From: Fibrobacter sp. | Lineage (GTDB): Bacteria > Fibrobacterota > Fibrobacteria > Fibrobacterales > Fibrobacteraceae | Assembly: GCA_024398965.1 (NCBI GenBank) | Contig: JAKSIF010000001.1 | Coordinates: forward strand, 172,482-236,481 | Length of the DNA stretch: 64,000 bases | Direction: 5' to 3' | In this document: positions 1 through 9,765 of the stretch, piece by piece | Layout of the letters: each line of letters opens with the position of its first letter | Position numbering within the stretch: the stretch's first letter is position 1 | The notes under the pieces: model-generated | What the model was told of the DNA's origin: nothing | Seen by the model: the letters and a program-made list of their open reading frames with translations, nothing else | Databases searched by the model: none | Made by a program: the position numbers and the translations under genes

Positions 1-3000
1 GACTTACGCACACCCCAGACAGAGGTTTCGTTCTGCTTAGCTTCCTTACCGTGCTTGCCGAGCTTGACGTAAGAGTCAATCTTTGCGATGTAAGCACCGG
101 TACCGACCTGACGACCGTTATCGGAACGCATGTTCCAACCGATGTAGAAGTTACGACCGTTACCAGCGTCGGTGCACTTGCCACCATTGAAGTACGGAAC
201 CTTGTTCTTAGCGTCGTCGCAGTAAATCTTACCGCTCTGGCCAGCAACATAGGCACCCAGGTTGGTGTAGTATTCAACCTTGTAGTAGAAGTAGACTTCG
301 CTAGGATCGATTGCAGACTGTTCTGCACCGCTCAAGCCGTTGTACAGGGAGAACATGTCAGCCTTTACAAAGTGGCCCGGAATACCGCCGATGTTTTCAT
401 CAGCAAGGATTTCTGCATAGCCCTTGATGGTGGGGAAGCCATATACGACAACCGGAGGATCCTTGTCGGTGGCCTTGGAGTTACCGGTATTAGCAAACTT
501 GTTTTCCTTAACAGTGATTTCGGCGTCACCAATGACTTCGATCCACGGAGAAGGCAGACGATCCTTTTCGTCGTAACCAGTGGGAGAATTCCAGTGGTAG
601 TTCACGTCGAAGCTGCCGCGGAGGCTATCCTGGCTAGGATCGGTGAATTCAGTAGCATCAGACCAGAGAATCGTTGCGAGGTTACCACCCAAGCGAACAT
701 AGTCACCCACGTGAGGAGACTGGCCACCACGGAGGAACAACAGCTTGACACGGCCATTGCCGTTCTTGTCGGTGCTGGTCACCGGAGCAGCGTTTGCTTC
801 GATAATGGTAGAAGAACCACCGATTGCAGAGGCAAAACGATCCGTTTCAGCAAGTTCAATAGCGGAGTTCAGGTAGAAGTCCATCACGTTCTTGGTGTTG
901 GCAACGCCTTCCAGGAGCTTGACAGGTTCAGACATGGTAATCACAAGGCTATCGAAGTCAGCCAAGGTACCATCCTTGTTCTTAAGAGAACGAACTTCGG
1001 CAGACAGAGGAATCGGGGCGATACGGTCAACAAGAGCGCCCTTGAAGCCCTGCTTAACTTCCTTGTTCTTGTCCTTGAACACGGCGTAGGAGTGAACGAA
1101 GCCGCTACCATAGGTCTTGGGAGAAACAGAGAGCTTTACATCGCTTACGGTAACAACCTGAGAGCAATAGCCATCGGCATCAGCTTCGCCAGCGGAGAAC
1201 TTGGTGGTATAGGCGTTGCAGAGCAGTTCGGTATCCTTTTCCTGGTTAGAGAAGCCGAGCTCAACCGGGTTGATCTTTTCTGCAGAAGTGGAATCCCACA
1301 AGAAGCAGATCATGGTGGGCAGGGAGTCCTTATGGATGGGACGGTCGTAGTAGATTGCTACGGAGTCTGCAATACCATCCAGGTATTCCTGGCTCATGCT
1401 AAAGTAGGGAGACGGAATATTGAATTCGTATGCCGGAGTGGAGCCCTTGGTATCGAAGATATCAGCAAACTGCGGGAACGGTACAGGCGGCTTACGGAAG
1501 TAGACCGGGCTGAACACAGCCTTCATCAAGGGGTTTTCACCGACGATGACGATGCTTGCCGGATTGTGGATGGCAGGATCGGTATCCCAACGGAATTCCT
1601 TCTTGGAAGAACGGATGGAAATCTGAGCCTTACCGTCTACAAAGACCAGTTCTGTACCGGTCTGGGCTTCAAGACCTTCAGAGGTTTCAGAACCCAGAGA
1701 GAAGGTGAAGTTACAGCTAGAACCGCAGCTAGAGTAGGTACCATCAGCATTGGGCTTCAAAGCTTCCAAGTAGAAGTTGTAGTAGGTACCAAGCCAAAGT
1801 TCTGCATCGCCAAGGTAGGATTCCTTGAAGGTGCCATCACCGTTCGGTTCCATACCGCCAAAGGAATTGCCTTCTTCATCGACAAAGCTCAAGGTCGGCA
1901 AGAAGATGTTGATGTTTGCAATCTGGGCACCGCCGGTAACCTTCACAGGGAAAGTCTGGATCGGAGTGCTAAGAACCATGAGAGACACGTAGGCAAATAC
2001 GGTATCAACACCGGTCTGTGCGCTAATGGAAAGCTTTTCGCCCGGAGTAACCATGACCAGGTTACCAGCATCATCCTTCTGGTAGATTGTCATGCCTTCG
2101 GGGATATCCAAGGTATAAGTCATGCCAGTAGCATCATCGGGCTGCATAACCCAGTTGCCGTTCTTATCCTTGTCGCCAGTAATTGCAGAAACATAGATAG
2201 GTACCATGTCATCGATAGTGGGGCTACCCGGCATACCCATGGCAGTACCCACAAAGGTGTAGGCGCCACCCGGAAGTGCAACACCAGCGGTATCGTATGC
2301 TACAGCATCACCCGGGACAACGTCAACCTTACCCTTGGTACGGAAGGTCTGAATCTTCTTATGCTTGCCATCGATAACAACGTACAGAGTATAGGTACCC
2401 TGACCAAGAACCAGCTTTTCTGCATAAATCTTGGGAGAGGTGGGGTCGGTCAAGTCAATGCCACCGAGGTTCATCTGGCCCGGAGTCAATTTACGACCGG
2501 CTTCAGCATCAAAGGCAGTTCCCTGGATAAGGAGATACTGGGTCTTTACACCGCATTTGGTTTCAATTTCAGAGCCACAGCAAGTGACGGCTTCGTCTGT
2601 GCCAGTCATTGCAGAAGCGCAGGAGCCATCGCCAGACTTGGTGTAGCACATTTCATAAATCTTGCCACCCTTAGGATCGTTGGGATCCGGCTTAGCCTTG
2701 GCCGTAATGTCCACCTTCTGCATGATGTACATGTTTGTCTTGATACGGACGTTAGACATGGTAGTACGACGGTCGCAGAAGAAAATGTCGAGGTCGTATT
2801 GATTACCCGTTTCCAGCTTACCGCTAAGGCCTTCAAAGTTATCCAGGTCAACATAGCCAGGAGCAGCAAGATGGGTACCACCCAGGTCCACAGCCAGCTT
2901 GTTATCAATAAACACCCAAATGTCATCGTCACCGCGGAAGTTGAACTTCAGGCCCGGCTTCTGGGTGAACTTAGCATGGGATTCAAAGCAGTAGTGCTGG

Positions 3001-4595
3001 TTACGCATACCGGACCAACGAGGAGAACCGGAAGCCATCTTGATCTGAGTGCTAGCCTTATAGAACTGCCAACCCTTGGGGGCTTTATCCGGGCAAGACC
3101 AACCAATAACGCATTCTGCAGCAGGATATGCCGTCTTAATGAAGGCATCAGTAGCATCACCATCAGCAAAGATACCAGAGCAGTCATAACCGCCCTTCCA
3201 GCCGGGGCCATTGCAAAGAAGGTCGATTACAGGAATGCCTTCCTTGGGATCATTTTCACGAAGTACCGGACCATAGAAGATTGCGCCTTCTGCAGCACGC
3301 TTAGTACGAGCGGCAGCAACCGGAGTCTGCGTGGGGTCAGCAGCCAAGATAGATTCGTCGGTGCTGTTTTCTACCGGGTAGAAACCACCAGCAAGAGAAT
3401 CCGTAGCTGTTGCAGAAATCTGAATCAAGGTCTTGTTGAAGTCGGAGTCAAATTCCCACTTGCCGTCGGAAGAACGACTGAAAGGCATGTCATAGCAGCT
3501 CTTTTCGTTCACACCCTTGGTGTAATTGAACAAGGAGTTGAACAAATCATCGTTAATGAAGCACTGCTTACCGAAAGTACTCAGCTTAGGCTTACGCAGC
3601 TGCTGGGGAGTAGCAGGATCCAAAGTCGGTTCCACAATACCCGGAGTAACACCGATACAACGGTTAACCGCAGCCACAGCAGTAGCCTGATCAACACCAA
3701 GGGCACCAGTCTGGCAGCCTTCGTCACCCTGAGAGTAGCAGGAGAATGCCGGATGAAGCTTGGCATCGGTATCGTAAATAATAGCAGCCATGGTGTAAGA
3801 GCAGGTACCTTCTACACCTTCGGGGTATTCCATATACCAGCCTTCGTCGGCAGGGTCAAGCCACTGATCCACGTCAGGCACGAAGTACAGGGTGTTTACG
3901 CCATAGGTTTCAAAGAAGGTATTCAGAGGAATGGGGGTAGCCTCATCTTCAGAATTACCATAAAGACCAATCATATCGAGACGATCCGGGTCGTCGTCAC
4001 GGAAAAGAACCACGTTATCAGAAATTTCTTCGTTGAACCATACGTAGGTATACCACCCACACTTGTCCGCATCTGCAGCTAAAGGCTTGCCAGTAACACC
4101 GCCATCCATACTAATCATGGGAACAGAAGACATCCAGTCTTCCTTATCGGGTGGAACCATTACGTACAGGTACTTGGCGTTAGGAGGATTGTTGCCATAA
4201 GCGGTCTTACCCGGAGTGGTGGGATCTTCGTAGATGTAAAGATCACCCTTTTCGAGGTCTTCACAGGTGAATGCATCGGTATTCAAACTTTCGTTATTGG
4301 CAATATCGTAACCACGACGGTCAATCCACTGAGCGGGGTAATGGGTACCCGCACTATTTACGCGGAAAGAAGTACCTTGACCAACAGAGGCTGCCTTAGC
4401 CTCGTACCAACCAGAGGTACCAACCTTAAGTTCCGGGAACATACCACCGGCTTCCAAAGTCACCATAGTCCAGGTCTTAGGAACCTTAATAAAAATGGTA
4501 CCTTCGCACTGTAATGCGAACGCACTCTGCACTCCTGCAACCAACATGCAGGCACCCAAAATCCACTTTAACAAGGTGTTTTTTGTGTTTTTCAT
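1..4595 (-). CDS. Giant secreted fibro-slime domain protein (partial, C-terminus beyond window)
   Basis: The reading frame starts at the ATG at 4595 and runs off the left edge, so about 1531 residues are visible and the C-terminus is missing. Residues 1-27 form a signal peptide (MKNTKNTLLKW, a hydrophobic core, likely cleavage after AFA). Around residues 435-640 lies a fibro-slime domain (TIGR02148), marked by YCFESHAKF and FRGDDDIWVFIDNK. The remainder looks like repeated beta-sandwich extracellular modules. Family knowledge: fibro-slime proteins are surface or secreted proteins of Fibrobacter linked to growth on and adhesion to cellulose; the exact ligand is not known. The complementary strand is open in register over 51-4082, which means the gene almost never uses TTA, CTA or TCA codons; this fits strong expression. 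A TAAATTTT promoter-like element lies at 4677-4684 on the minus strand. The family call is firm; the molecular role is inferred. Confidence 0.9.
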   Translation of the reverse strand, partial: MKNTKNTLLKWILGACMLVAGVQSAFALQCEGTIFIKVPKTWTMVTLEAGGMFPELKVGTSGWYEAKAASVGQGTSFRVNSAGTHYPAQWIDRRGYDIANNESLNTDAFTCEDLEKGDLYIYEDPTTPGKTAYGNNPPNAKYLYVMVPPDKEDWMSSVPMISMDGGVTGKPLAADADKCGWYTYVWFNEEISDNVVLFRDDDPDRLDMIGLYGNSEDEATPIPLNTFFETYGVNTLYFVPDVDQWLDPADEGWYMEYPEGVEGTCSYTMAAIIYDTDAKLHPAFSCYSQGDEGCQTGALGVDQATAVAAVNRCIGVTPGIVEPTLDPATPQQLRKPKLSTFGKQCFINDDLFNSLFNYTKGVNEKSCYDMPFSRSSDGKWEFDSDFNKTLIQISATATDSLAGGFYPVENSTDESILAADPTQTPVAAARTKRAAEGAIFYGPVLRENDPKEGIPVIDLLCNGPGWKGGYDCSGIFADGDATDAFIKTAYPAAECVIGWSCPDKAPKGWQFYKASTQIKMASGSPRWSGMRNQHYCFESHAKFTQKPGLKFNFRGDDDIWVFIDNKLAVDLGGTHLAAPGYVDLDNFEGLSGKLETGNQYDLDIFFCDRRTTMSNVRIKTNMYIMQKVDITAKAKPDPNDPKGGKIYEMCYTKSGDGSCASAMTGTDEAVTCCGSEIETKCGVKTQYLLIQGTAFDAEAGRKLTPGQMNLGGIDLTDPTSPKIYAEKLVLGQGTYTLYVVIDGKHKKIQTFRTKGKVDVVPGDAVAYDTAGVALPGGAYTFVGTAMGMPGSPTIDDMVPIYVSAITGDKDKNGNWVMQPDDATGMTYTLDIPEGMTIYQKDDAGNLVMVTPGEKLSISAQTGVDTVFAYVSLMVLSTPIQTFPVKVTGGAQIANINIFLPTLSFVDEEGNSFGGMEPNGDGTFKESYLGDAELWLGTYYNFYLEALKPNADGTYSSCGSSCNFTFSLGSETSEGLEAQTGTELVFVDGKAQISIRSSKKEFRWDTDPAIHNPASIVIVGENPLMKAVFSPVYFRKPPVPFPQFADIFDTKGSTPAYEFNIPSPYFSMSQEYLDGIADSVAIYYDRPIHKDSLPTMICFLWDSTSAEKINPVELGFSNQEKDTELLCNAYTTKFSAGEADADGYCSQVVTVSDVKLSVSPKTYGSGFVHSYAVFKDKNKEVKQGFKGALVDRIAPIPLSAEVRSLKNKDGTLADFDSLVITMSEPVKLLEGVANTKNVMDFYLNSAIELAETDRFASAIGGSSTIIEANAAPVTSTDKNGNGRVKLLFLRGGQSPHVGDYVRLGGNLATILWSDATEFTDPSQDSLRGSFDVNYHWNSPTGYDEKDRLPSPWIEVIGDAEITVKENKFANTGNSKATDKDPPVVVYGFPTIKGYAEILADENIGGIPGHFVKADMFSLYNGLSGAEQSAIDPSEVYFYYKVEYYTNLGAYVAGQSGKIYCDDAKNKVPYFNGGKCTDAGNGRNFYIGWNMRSDNGRQVGTGAYIAKIDSYVKLGKHGKEAKQNETSVWGVRK

Positions 4596-4940
4596 AATCT
4601 TAATATCCATCGATGGTTTTCCTTCCAACAAGGGCATAACAAAAAGACCGGCCTTTCTGAAACGCCACACCGCGCTAAAATTTATTCTTTTATTTTAGAA
4701 AATGCCAAACAATTTTGCGTGAATAAGTAAAAAAAATGGTTCCTGATGTATACAATTTGTGAATAAAACGGCAATTTGGTCATATATCACACGAATTTGC
4801 GTGCACCAATGTAAATTTTCGTTAAACATTTTGTTTTTCAAAGCAGTTTGCAATCATTTTCCCCGTTTTTTACGTGTAAATAATATGTAGGGCGAATCCG
4901 CCTTGCGCTATTGCGGGGGCGTTCCCGTTTTGGAATTATA
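4596..4940. other. Divergent intergenic region
   Basis: This AT-rich gap of 345 bases lies between the fibro-slime gene and the Rpn-type nuclease gene. The minus-strand element TAAATTTT at 4677-4684 is the best promoter candidate for the fibro-slime gene and would give a leader of roughly 75 bases. No gene is supported: the only open stretch has no ribosome site and no recognisable product. Confidence 0.5.
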
Positions 4941-5873
4941 ATGGCAACTTTTGAAGAAAAAGTCGAAAGACAAGTCGAGATCATTAAACAGCATGCGTTC
5001 CTGGACCCGACCCGGGACAAGGTCTTCAAGGAAATCTTTTCGAAGGACGTTACGCTGATTCACTTTCTGAATGCGATTCTGCACCTGCCCGAAGAGCGCA
5101 AGATCGTCAGCATCGAACGCAAGAAGCCTGCATCGACGCTGACTTCTGCAATCGATTCGGAGGAGGTCCGTTTCGATGTACACGCCAAGCTCAACAACGA
5201 TGAGTTCGTGGACCTGGAGATGCAGCGGGCGTCTCACGAGGATTTTACGGACCGTGTGGAACTTTATGCGGACCAGCTTTCCATCGAGTCGAAGATTCAC
5301 TTTGACAGCCAGCGCACCGAGGCCGAGAAGGAAGACCATCCCTATCTGATGCCTACAACCTACAGCGTGTGGATTTGCAACTTCCCGGTTAGCTTTTGCA
5401 AAAGCTACCGCGAGGAACTGGGCCTCTTCCGCTTTTCTAGCATCGGTGATCCCGGCGCCTTGCCTGTATATGATAAAAAAAGGTATATTGTAATCGACTT
5501 GAGTAAGGTGGATGCGAAGGTCTTGAACCTGAACACTGCCGAGACGGAATGGCTGGAGCTTTTCACCAAGATGGCCTCTGCGAAGGATGCCCCCAAAACG
5601 AAGGATCCCGTCATAGCGGATGTTTACAGCCGTCTGGCGGTGAACGCCCTCGAGAAGAACTTTATCACGGAGATTGCAACAGGTATGGTCACAGAAGCTG
5701 AAATCAGCACACGCATCGGAACTGCCCGCCGCGAGGGCCGTGAAGAAGCCAAGCTTAGTGCTGCAGAAGCGCTTCTTCGGGATAATGATCCTGTGGAACG
5801 CGTTGCACGAGTTCTCAAGTTGCCTCTTGAAAAAGTGCAGGAGCTAGCGGACAAAATCGCAGCTAAAAAGTAA
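4941..5873 (+). CDS. Rpn family PD-(D/E)XK nuclease / putative transposase
   Basis: A 310-residue protein of the Rpn/PDDEXK_2 family (TIGR01784 type). The N-terminus has the typical LDPTRDKVFKEIFS block. The nuclease core is RFDVHAK followed by EFVDLEMQ, matching the D...ExQ active-site pattern. The C-terminus is helical and charged. I chose the ATG at 4941 over an in-frame TTG at 4911, because the family normally begins with the short acidic helix seen here. Family knowledge: Rpn proteins are DNA endonucleases that promote RecA-independent recombination and often occur in many copies. It stands alone, followed by a terminator at 5897-5929. A second, diverged relative is at 54462-55394. The biological role is unproven. 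Confidence 0.85.
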   Translation: MATFEEKVERQVEIIKQHAFLDPTRDKVFKEIFSKDVTLIHFLNAILHLPEERKIVSIERKKPASTLTSAIDSEEVRFDVHAKLNNDEFVDLEMQRASHEDFTDRVELYADQLSIESKIHFDSQRTEAEKEDHPYLMPTTYSVWICNFPVSFCKSYREELGLFRFSSIGDPGALPVYDKKRYIVIDLSKVDAKVLNLNTAETEWLELFTKMASAKDAPKTKDPVIADVYSRLAVNALEKNFITEIATGMVTEAEISTRIGTARREGREEAKLSAAEALLRDNDPVERVARVLKLPLEKVQELADKIAAKK

Positions 5874-5896
5874 GAAAGCTATCTCGGTCATTGAGC

Positions 5897-5929
5897 AAAA
5901 AACGCCCAGATTTCCCCGAGCGTTTTTTT
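5897..5929. terminator. Rho-independent terminator after the Rpn gene
   Basis: AAAAAACGC and GCGTTTTTTT form the arms of a stem followed by a T-run. It lies 24 bases after the nuclease stop codon and ends transcription before the FHA-GGDEF gene. Confidence 0.75.
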
Positions 5930-6006
5930 ACTGTTTTTTCTAGGGTCTGGAGCCTCGTGCCTGGAGCCTTTTTTGTTAGATTTTCTGCTGCAATTTGGAG
6001 TCTATT

Positions 6007-6891
6007 ATGCAGGATATGGATCAGACTATCGCAACAGGTAGCAATACCATCAAGTTTCCCGCCGTGGAGATGCGTCCCCATCTGATCGTCCTATACCCCC
6101 AGAACCTGTTCAAGCAGATTCCCCTGGAAAAAGGAACAGTCATTCTTGGCCGCGGAACCGACGCCAACATCAAGCTGGACGACGAACTGGTGAGCCGCAA
6201 GCACTGTTCCTTGACCTTCGACGGAACCAAGGTCATTGTCAAGGACCTTGGCAGCACCAACGGGACCTTCGTTGATGGCTCTCCCGTAGACTCCATGGAG
6301 CTAGATTCCGACAACCGCCTGCAAATCGGCAAGATGGTTCTGAAAGTGGATTTCAAGGACCCTAGCGAAGAGGCCTTTGACCGCGAACTTTACGAAGCCG
6401 CCACCATGGACCCGCTGACAAAGATCAGCAACCGCCGCACCTTTATGGACAGAAGCCTTGGAGAACTTGCCCTGGCACGCCGCAACGATTACTTCGTCCA
6501 CACCATCATGGTGGATGCAGACCACTTCAAGCGAGTCAACGACACTTGGGGTCATCAATGCGGAGACATGGTCCTCAAGGAAATCGCCCGCCTCCTCAAG
6601 GAAGAAAAACGAGAATCCGACCTGCTGGCCCGTTACGGCGGAGAAGAATTCGTGTTGCTTTTAGCAGGCATTAGCCCCGAAGACGCAAAGAAGAGCGCCG
6701 AGCGCCTGCGCGCCGCCGTAGAAAAACATCGTTTCTGCTGGAACGACATTGTTATTCCGGTTACCATATCCCTGGGCCTTTGCAGCAGGCAAGGCGCCAA
6801 TATTGGTAAAATCGAAGACATGATCGCCCAATGCGACAAGATGCTCTATGTTGCCAAGGAAGGCGGCCGTAACCAGGTGGCTACTGCGTAA
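6007..6891 (+). CDS. FHA domain-containing diguanylate cyclase (GGDEF)
   Basis: A 294-residue cytoplasmic signalling protein. Residues about 20-115 are an FHA phosphothreonine-binding domain (ILGRGTDANIKL, SRKHCSL, GSTNGTFVDG). Residues about 130-293 are a GGDEF domain with the active-site motif GGEEF in RYGGEEFVLL, so cyclic-di-GMP synthesis from GTP is expected. RESD sits five residues before the motif and matches the RxxD inhibitory site, so product feedback is likely. The ATG at 6007 is chosen because TTGGAG lies six bases upstream; an in-frame TTG at 5995 is less likely. A TAGATTTT element at 5977-5984 may be its promoter. The FHA domain implies input from a Ser/Thr kinase, none of which is encoded nearby. 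Confidence 0.93.
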   Translation: MQDMDQTIATGSNTIKFPAVEMRPHLIVLYPQNLFKQIPLEKGTVILGRGTDANIKLDDELVSRKHCSLTFDGTKVIVKDLGSTNGTFVDGSPVDSMELDSDNRLQIGKMVLKVDFKDPSEEAFDRELYEAATMDPLTKISNRRTFMDRSLGELALARRNDYFVHTIMVDADHFKRVNDTWGHQCGDMVLKEIARLLKEEKRESDLLARYGGEEFVLLLAGISPEDAKKSAERLRAAVEKHRFCWNDIVIPVTISLGLCSRQGANIGKIEDMIAQCDKMLYVAKEGGRNQVATA

Positions 6892-6922
6892 ACCTCAACA
6901 GAATCGTTACAGACAAGATTTC

Positions 6923-6952
6923 AATGGCATTGCCGGTGGCAGTGCCATTTTC
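6923..6952 (+). terminator. Terminator after the FHA-GGDEF gene
   Basis: AATGGCATTGCC, a GGT loop and GGCAGTGCCATT form a 12-base stem with one wobble, followed by TTCT. It abuts the promoter element of the next gene. Confidence 0.75.
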
Positions 6953-6960
6953 TAAATTTG
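6953..6960 (+). promoter_or_regulatory. TAAATTTG promoter element of the MATE gene
   Basis: It matches the TAnnTTTG -7 consensus described in Bacteroidetes. Nine bases separate it from the ATG at 6970, so the mRNA would have little or no leader. Confidence 0.5.
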
Positions 6961-6969
6961 GGCGCCGAA

Positions 6970-8355
6970 ATGACTCAGTTACATTCAGAACGTCTTAATT
7001 CATTCGGAACTGCAAGCATTCCAAAGCTGGTGCTGCAATTTTCCGTTCCCGCCATCATCAGCATGGTGGTCAACGCCCTTTATAATATCGTAGACCGTTT
7101 CTTTATCGGTCAGGGTGTAGGCAGCGTCGGTATTGCTGGCATTACACTCTGCTTCCCCATCGCCCTGTTCATTATGGCTATGTCCATGATTGTGGGCGTT
7201 GGTTCAAACACCCTGTTTTCCATCCGTCTTGGGGAAAAGAAATACCAGCAGGCAGCCATTATCCTGAACAACGCCTTCTTGCTGCTCATTATCATGGCCG
7301 TTGGCGCATTCGCCTTCGGTGAAATCTTCATGGAGCCGTTGCTTCGACTCTTTGGCGCCAGCGACCAGACCCTGCCTGTGGCCAGCAGCTACATGCGTAT
7401 TATCCTGCTTGGAGCCATTTTCCAGACGGTAGCCCCGGGCATGAACCACTTTATACGTTCCATGGGGCATCCCAAGACCGCCATGTTCCGAGAAATCATC
7501 GGTGCCGTGACCAACGTGATCTTGGACTACATCTTTATCATGAAACTCAACTGGGGTATCGAAGGAGCGGCCTGGGCAACCATCTGCTCTCAGCTTGTAA
7601 GCAGCATTCTAATCACCCACTTCTTCTTGAAGAAGACCACCCCCATCAAGATTAACCGCCGCTACATGAAGTTGCGCTGGCCCTACGTTCGTAAGATCTA
7701 CATTTTGGGTTTGCCTCCTTCCGTAATGCAGATTTGCAATAGCCTGATGAATGCAATTCTTGCATGGAGCCTTACAACTTACGGAAACCAGAATCTGGAA
7801 TCCACGGAAACCCTGTCTGGCGGCGATATGGCAATTTCTGCCTTCGGCATTTTGAACAGCATTGTCTCTATTGTCGTACTCCCCCTTCTTGGATTCGTCA
7901 ACGGAACCCAGCCCATTACCGGCTATAACTACGGCGCAAAGCTTTATTCCCGCGTAAAGGGAGTTGTCAAGTTCGCCTTTATCTACGCCATGGGATTCAT
8001 GATTCTGGCATGGGCCTTGGTGCAATGGCAGGCAGAAGCCTTCGTGGCTCCTTTTGCTCCCGGGGACGCCAAGATGCAGGAGGTGGCCGCCTGGGCGCTT
8101 CGCAGCTTTACCTGCTTTATCTTTATGGTACCCTGCGGCATGATTCCTGGAAGTTTCTTCCAAGGTACAGGAAAGGCAGGTCGCTCCATGTTCTTGAACG
8201 CCTGCCGTCAATTAATCCTGTTTATTCCCTTCTTGCTGATTCTTCCCCTTTTCCTCGGCCTTGCCGGCGTATTTTACGCACAGCCCGTAGCCGATGTAGG
8301 AACTGCATTCATCGGCTTATTTATGCTAAGCCGTGAATGGAAAAAGATGAAATAA
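6970..8355 (+). CDS. MATE family efflux transporter
   Basis: A 461-residue inner-membrane protein with about 12 hydrophobic segments. It opens with the MATE pattern FSVPAIISMVVNALYNIVDR and carries the family-typical FRSMGHPKTA and FVNGTQPITGYNYGAK. Family knowledge: MATE proteins export drugs or metabolites using a Na+ or H+ gradient; the substrate cannot be told from sequence. The ATG at 6970 is preferred over an in-frame TTG at 6958. It stands alone between a terminator and a convergent lipoprotein gene. A second MATE gene at 15478 is a distant paralogue, not a recent copy. Confidence 0.92.
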   Translation: MTQLHSERLNSFGTASIPKLVLQFSVPAIISMVVNALYNIVDRFFIGQGVGSVGIAGITLCFPIALFIMAMSMIVGVGSNTLFSIRLGEKKYQQAAIILNNAFLLLIIMAVGAFAFGEIFMEPLLRLFGASDQTLPVASSYMRIILLGAIFQTVAPGMNHFIRSMGHPKTAMFREIIGAVTNVILDYIFIMKLNWGIEGAAWATICSQLVSSILITHFFLKKTTPIKINRRYMKLRWPYVRKIYILGLPPSVMQICNSLMNAILAWSLTTYGNQNLESTETLSGGDMAISAFGILNSIVSIVVLPLLGFVNGTQPITGYNYGAKLYSRVKGVVKFAFIYAMGFMILAWALVQWQAEAFVAPFAPGDAKMQEVAAWALRSFTCFIFMVPCGMIPGSFFQGTGKAGRSMFLNACRQLILFIPFLLILPLFLGLAGVFYAQPVADVGTAFIGLFMLSREWKKMK

Positions 8356-8413
8356 GATTGAAGAAAAAATACCTACGAAAAAAGCCACCTTAAAAATACA
8401 ATCAACGTCTATA

Positions 8414-8899
8414 TTAGTACAGTTTCTTTGCGTCGGTCAGTTCGCCACTCTTTTCGTGGAACAGAACCATGGTGCCACCGCCCATTTTCTTGAAGATTGC
8501 AGTCATCTTGGAAACGGTTTCCGGTTCCTCGAAGCCGATTTCGTTAGCAGCGGTTTCACCAATCACCAAACCAATCTGAACCATCTGAGGAGAAACTCGA
8601 CGCAGGTAATTCAACAATTCCTCGTCACTATTGATGATATCCGTTGCAGTGGGCTTTTCGAGTTCAGCCGGATCACGGGTGCTAACCAGCAAAGGATAGA
8701 GGTCATCTGCCACAACCTGTTTTGCATTCAGGTACAAAGTGTTACCCACGAACAAGCTAATAGAATCGTTCAATACCTGGCGAACCTCAACCACGACATC
8801 GCACTGGGAAGACATTTCCTGAATTTCAAGCTTGGAAGGACCACAGGCAACAAGAGCCATGGTAATAATAGCAGCGCATGCAGCAAGAATCTTTTTCAT
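8414..8899 (-). CDS. Small predicted lipoprotein of unknown function
   Basis: A 161-residue protein with a lipoprotein signal (MKKILAACAAIITMALVACG, lipobox LVAC), so it should be anchored in an envelope membrane. The mature part is mixed helical and acidic with no domain I recognise. The ATG at 8899 has a strong ribosome site (AGGAG, six bases upstream); a longer in-frame extension upstream is rejected for that reason. It lies 79 bases downstream of the NAT-like gene on the same strand and converges on the MATE gene. No function can be assigned. Confidence 0.8.
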   Translation of the reverse strand: MKKILAACAAIITMALVACGPSKLEIQEMSSQCDVVVEVRQVLNDSISLFVGNTLYLNAKQVVADDLYPLLVSTRDPAELEKPTATDIINSDEELLNYLRRVSPQMVQIGLVIGETAANEIGFEEPETVSKMTAIFKKMGGGTMVLFHEKSGELTDAKKLY

Positions 8900-8978
8900 A
8901 ACTACTCCTAAATTGATTTCTATTGGGAATATAACTATTAAAAACAAAATATCAAAACAAAATCTTGATTTTGCCCAT

Positions 8979-9758
8979 TTATCTACTAAGAATACCAAGA
9001 GCCTTTTCCACGATTTCCGGGGAAATGTCAAAAATACGACTCAAGGTCTCCACCTGGGCAACGGATTCAATCTTTTCCATGTGAGAGCCATTTGCATCTC
9101 GAGTAACCAGATTGCCCTTTTGATAGTAATACTGTATACCCTTTTCGCGATCCAGGCGGTTCAATACCGGATAGTTCATCATTTCGCGGTAGAAGCTTTC
9201 ATTCCAGTGTTGCTTGAACTCCTCCACAGACACTCCCTCCACAGGATAGTCAAAGCGGAGCTTCATGGGTGCGCCAGCACCACCCGTCCACAGAGACATG
9301 GATTCCATATTAGGGCGATCCAGGCGGACGCAGTTGGGAACCAACGGGAAGAACGCTGTTCCTGTTCCAAAAGGCGGAGGCAGGGGAATCGGCAAAGGTT
9401 CAAAAATCAAGTAACCCGGATCAAAAAGGTATTCTTGAGACAGCGGCATAACGTCCGAGGAATCGTCCGGGAGAATCAATGCGCAATGGATATTTCGTTC
9501 TTTACGCTTATGGCCCATAACCAAGCGAGGCTTCATACCCATATCGCGCAATGCCTGGTACAAATGCCAAGTCATGCTGAAGCAGGTGCCACCGCCCATC
9601 CAGGCGTCCACATCGTTCTGGAAACTGTCGTCAAGTTTCTGTGCTGCAGAGGAACTTCCCGTCTGGTCTAGACGGATAATTTTCGTCAGGTTCTCGTAAG
9701 TGACCTTAGAAAGCCTATCGCAAAGTTCATTTATTTTTTTCCACTGTTCCGGCAACAT
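8979..9758 (-). CDS. Arylamine N-acetyltransferase-like / transglutaminase-fold protein
   Basis: A 259-residue soluble protein. The order of GGGTCFSMTWHL, NIHCALIL and EYLFDPGY matches the Cys-His-Asp triad arrangement of arylamine N-acetyltransferases and related transglutaminase-fold enzymes. Overall similarity is low, so the substrate and even the reaction (acetyl transfer, amide hydrolysis or condensation) are uncertain. It begins seven bases after the azlD stop codon, so azlC-azlD and this gene are probably one operon. That suggests, without proving, an amino-acid-derived substrate. Confidence 0.6.
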   Translation of the reverse strand: MLPEQWKKINELCDRLSKVTYENLTKIIRLDQTGSSSAAQKLDDSFQNDVDAWMGGGTCFSMTWHLYQALRDMGMKPRLVMGHKRKERNIHCALILPDDSSDVMPLSQEYLFDPGYLIFEPLPIPLPPPFGTGTAFFPLVPNCVRLDRPNMESMSLWTGGAGAPMKLRFDYPVEGVSVEEFKQHWNESFYREMMNYPVLNRLDREKGIQYYYQKGNLVTRDANGSHMEKIESVAQVETLSRIFDISPEIVEKALGILSR

Positions 9759-9765
9759 ATTGAAC

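Noticed and set aside
51..4082. Open reading frame of 1343 codons on the plus strand
   Set aside because: It is the exact in-register complement of the fibro-slime gene; the protein has no signal, domain or ribosome site, and the minus-strand product is clearly a known family.
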